64,000 bases of DNA from positions 9,119,001 to 9,183,000 of the forward strand of contig NC_065425.1 of NCBI RefSeq assembly GCF_024362695.1, written 5' to 3'. The stretch is from Pectinophora gossypiella. Lineage: Eukaryota > Arthropoda > Insecta > Lepidoptera > Gelechiidae. Positions 63,458-64,000 of this stretch are shown piece by piece. A program made the position numbers and the translations under genes. Numbering within the stretch: position 1 is the stretch's first letter; each line of letters starts with the position of its first letter. The notes under the pieces are model-generated. The model was not told the DNA's origin. It did not search any database and saw nothing but the letters and a program-made list of their open reading frames with translations.

Positions 63458-63856
63458 TTAATGTTAATGATTTAAAAAAAAACATTATAAGGTCATTTCT
63501 TAAAAACAAATATGAAATCTATAAATGCATGTATGTGTATGAGTATATGTGTAAAAAAAAAATAAAAAAAAAATGTTTATTTCTTTATCTTAGTTATTTT
63601 TACATTATCAGGTGCACGGAGGCTCCATTTAAGCAACGATTTGCTTGTGATAGGAAACTCCGCTCTTCTATAACTAGATTTACATTATTATTTAACTAGG
63701 CTAAAGTAATTAAGTAAAACTAAGTACGTCGTCTTTACAAATCAAGAGGTATCATAAGTGTAAGTACTAGTTTTAATTTAAGGGGTACAAAGTTTCACAT
63801 AGGGGCCGTAATAACGCTAAGGTACTAAGCGAATTTTATTTATACCTACAGTTTGC
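63458..63856. other. AT-rich spacer
   Basis: Nothing recognised. Confidence 0.4.
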
Positions 63857-63912
63857 AGTGTGCGTGTGTACGTGTGCGTGTGTGTGTGTACGTGTGTGTG
63901 TGTGTGTGTGTA
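63857..63912. repeat. (GT)n microsatellite, interrupted
   Basis: GT/CGTGT repeats ending in a pure (GT)n run of about 20 bp. Confidence 0.9.
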
Positions 63913-64000
63913 GTTCAAAAATACCAATTGTTAATTAACTGCCTTTATCCATAGCGTAGGAGGGTGTGGAAATCGACTTGTATTAATAAAAACACAGGTC

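Noticed and set aside
1..64000. LTR retrotransposon or endogenous virus
   Set aside because: I found no long terminal repeats, gag/protease/integrase motifs or viral genes; all reverse-transcriptase sequence is of non-LTR type.

Overview
This window looks like non-coding, transposon-dense nuclear DNA of an insect, most probably a moth or butterfly (Lepidoptera). It is AT-rich, has no operon-like gene packing, and holds only one convincing host exon. The rest is short interspersed elements (SINEs), small DNA transposons (MITEs), 5'-truncated LINEs and unique spacer. The tRNA-headed SINE with a 'cagcagtgggacgtatata' tail and the RTE-type LINE C-termini are of kinds I know from Lepidoptera. The species cannot be named from the sequence. 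Family names used here (SINE-A to -E, SINE-T, LINE-1 to -6, MITE-M, -H, -L, -P, retro-J, repeats F, G and K) are working labels defined by comparing copies inside the window.

Layout. 1-17 kb: nested SINEs and MITEs in AT-rich spacer, with an inverted 105-bp repeat pair around 1.8-3.3 kb. 18-21 kb: a 5'-truncated LINE with an intact 663-residue reverse-transcriptase ORF on the minus strand, next to a full SINE-A. 21-24 kb: SINEs and an RTE LINE C-terminus. 24-28 kb: mostly unique sequence with CpG-rich patches and one weak exon candidate. 28-35 kb: SINE, LINE and MITE mosaic. 36.2-37.8 kb: an almost perfectly palindromic Tc1-derived element. 38.6-41.4 kb: unique, partly GC-richer DNA. 41.6-46.6 kb: repeats. 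46,675-46,786: a 112-bp host exon on the minus strand with consensus splice sites. 47.3-50.7 kb: unique DNA with a G-quadruplex motif and a spaced TTCTTATTTT array. 50.8-64 kb: repeats again, with several datable nested insertions.

How the parts relate. The LINE fragments show probable machinery for the SINEs. The 3' tails of SINE-A and SINE-D resemble the last codons of the RTE LINE fragments (LINE-3), and the SINE-I tail resembles the 3' end of LINE-4. SINE-A, SINE-B and SINE-D share a central core of up to about 75 bp although their heads differ; the SINE-D head joins a tRNA-like A box to a 5S rRNA-like promoter. Target-site duplications that I could read directly confirm many insertions and give relative ages. 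The strongest unusual features are the Tc1 palindrome, the 5S/tRNA chimeric SINE, and the SINE-LINE tail sharing. Repeat boundaries without a stated duplication are approximate to about 10 bp.
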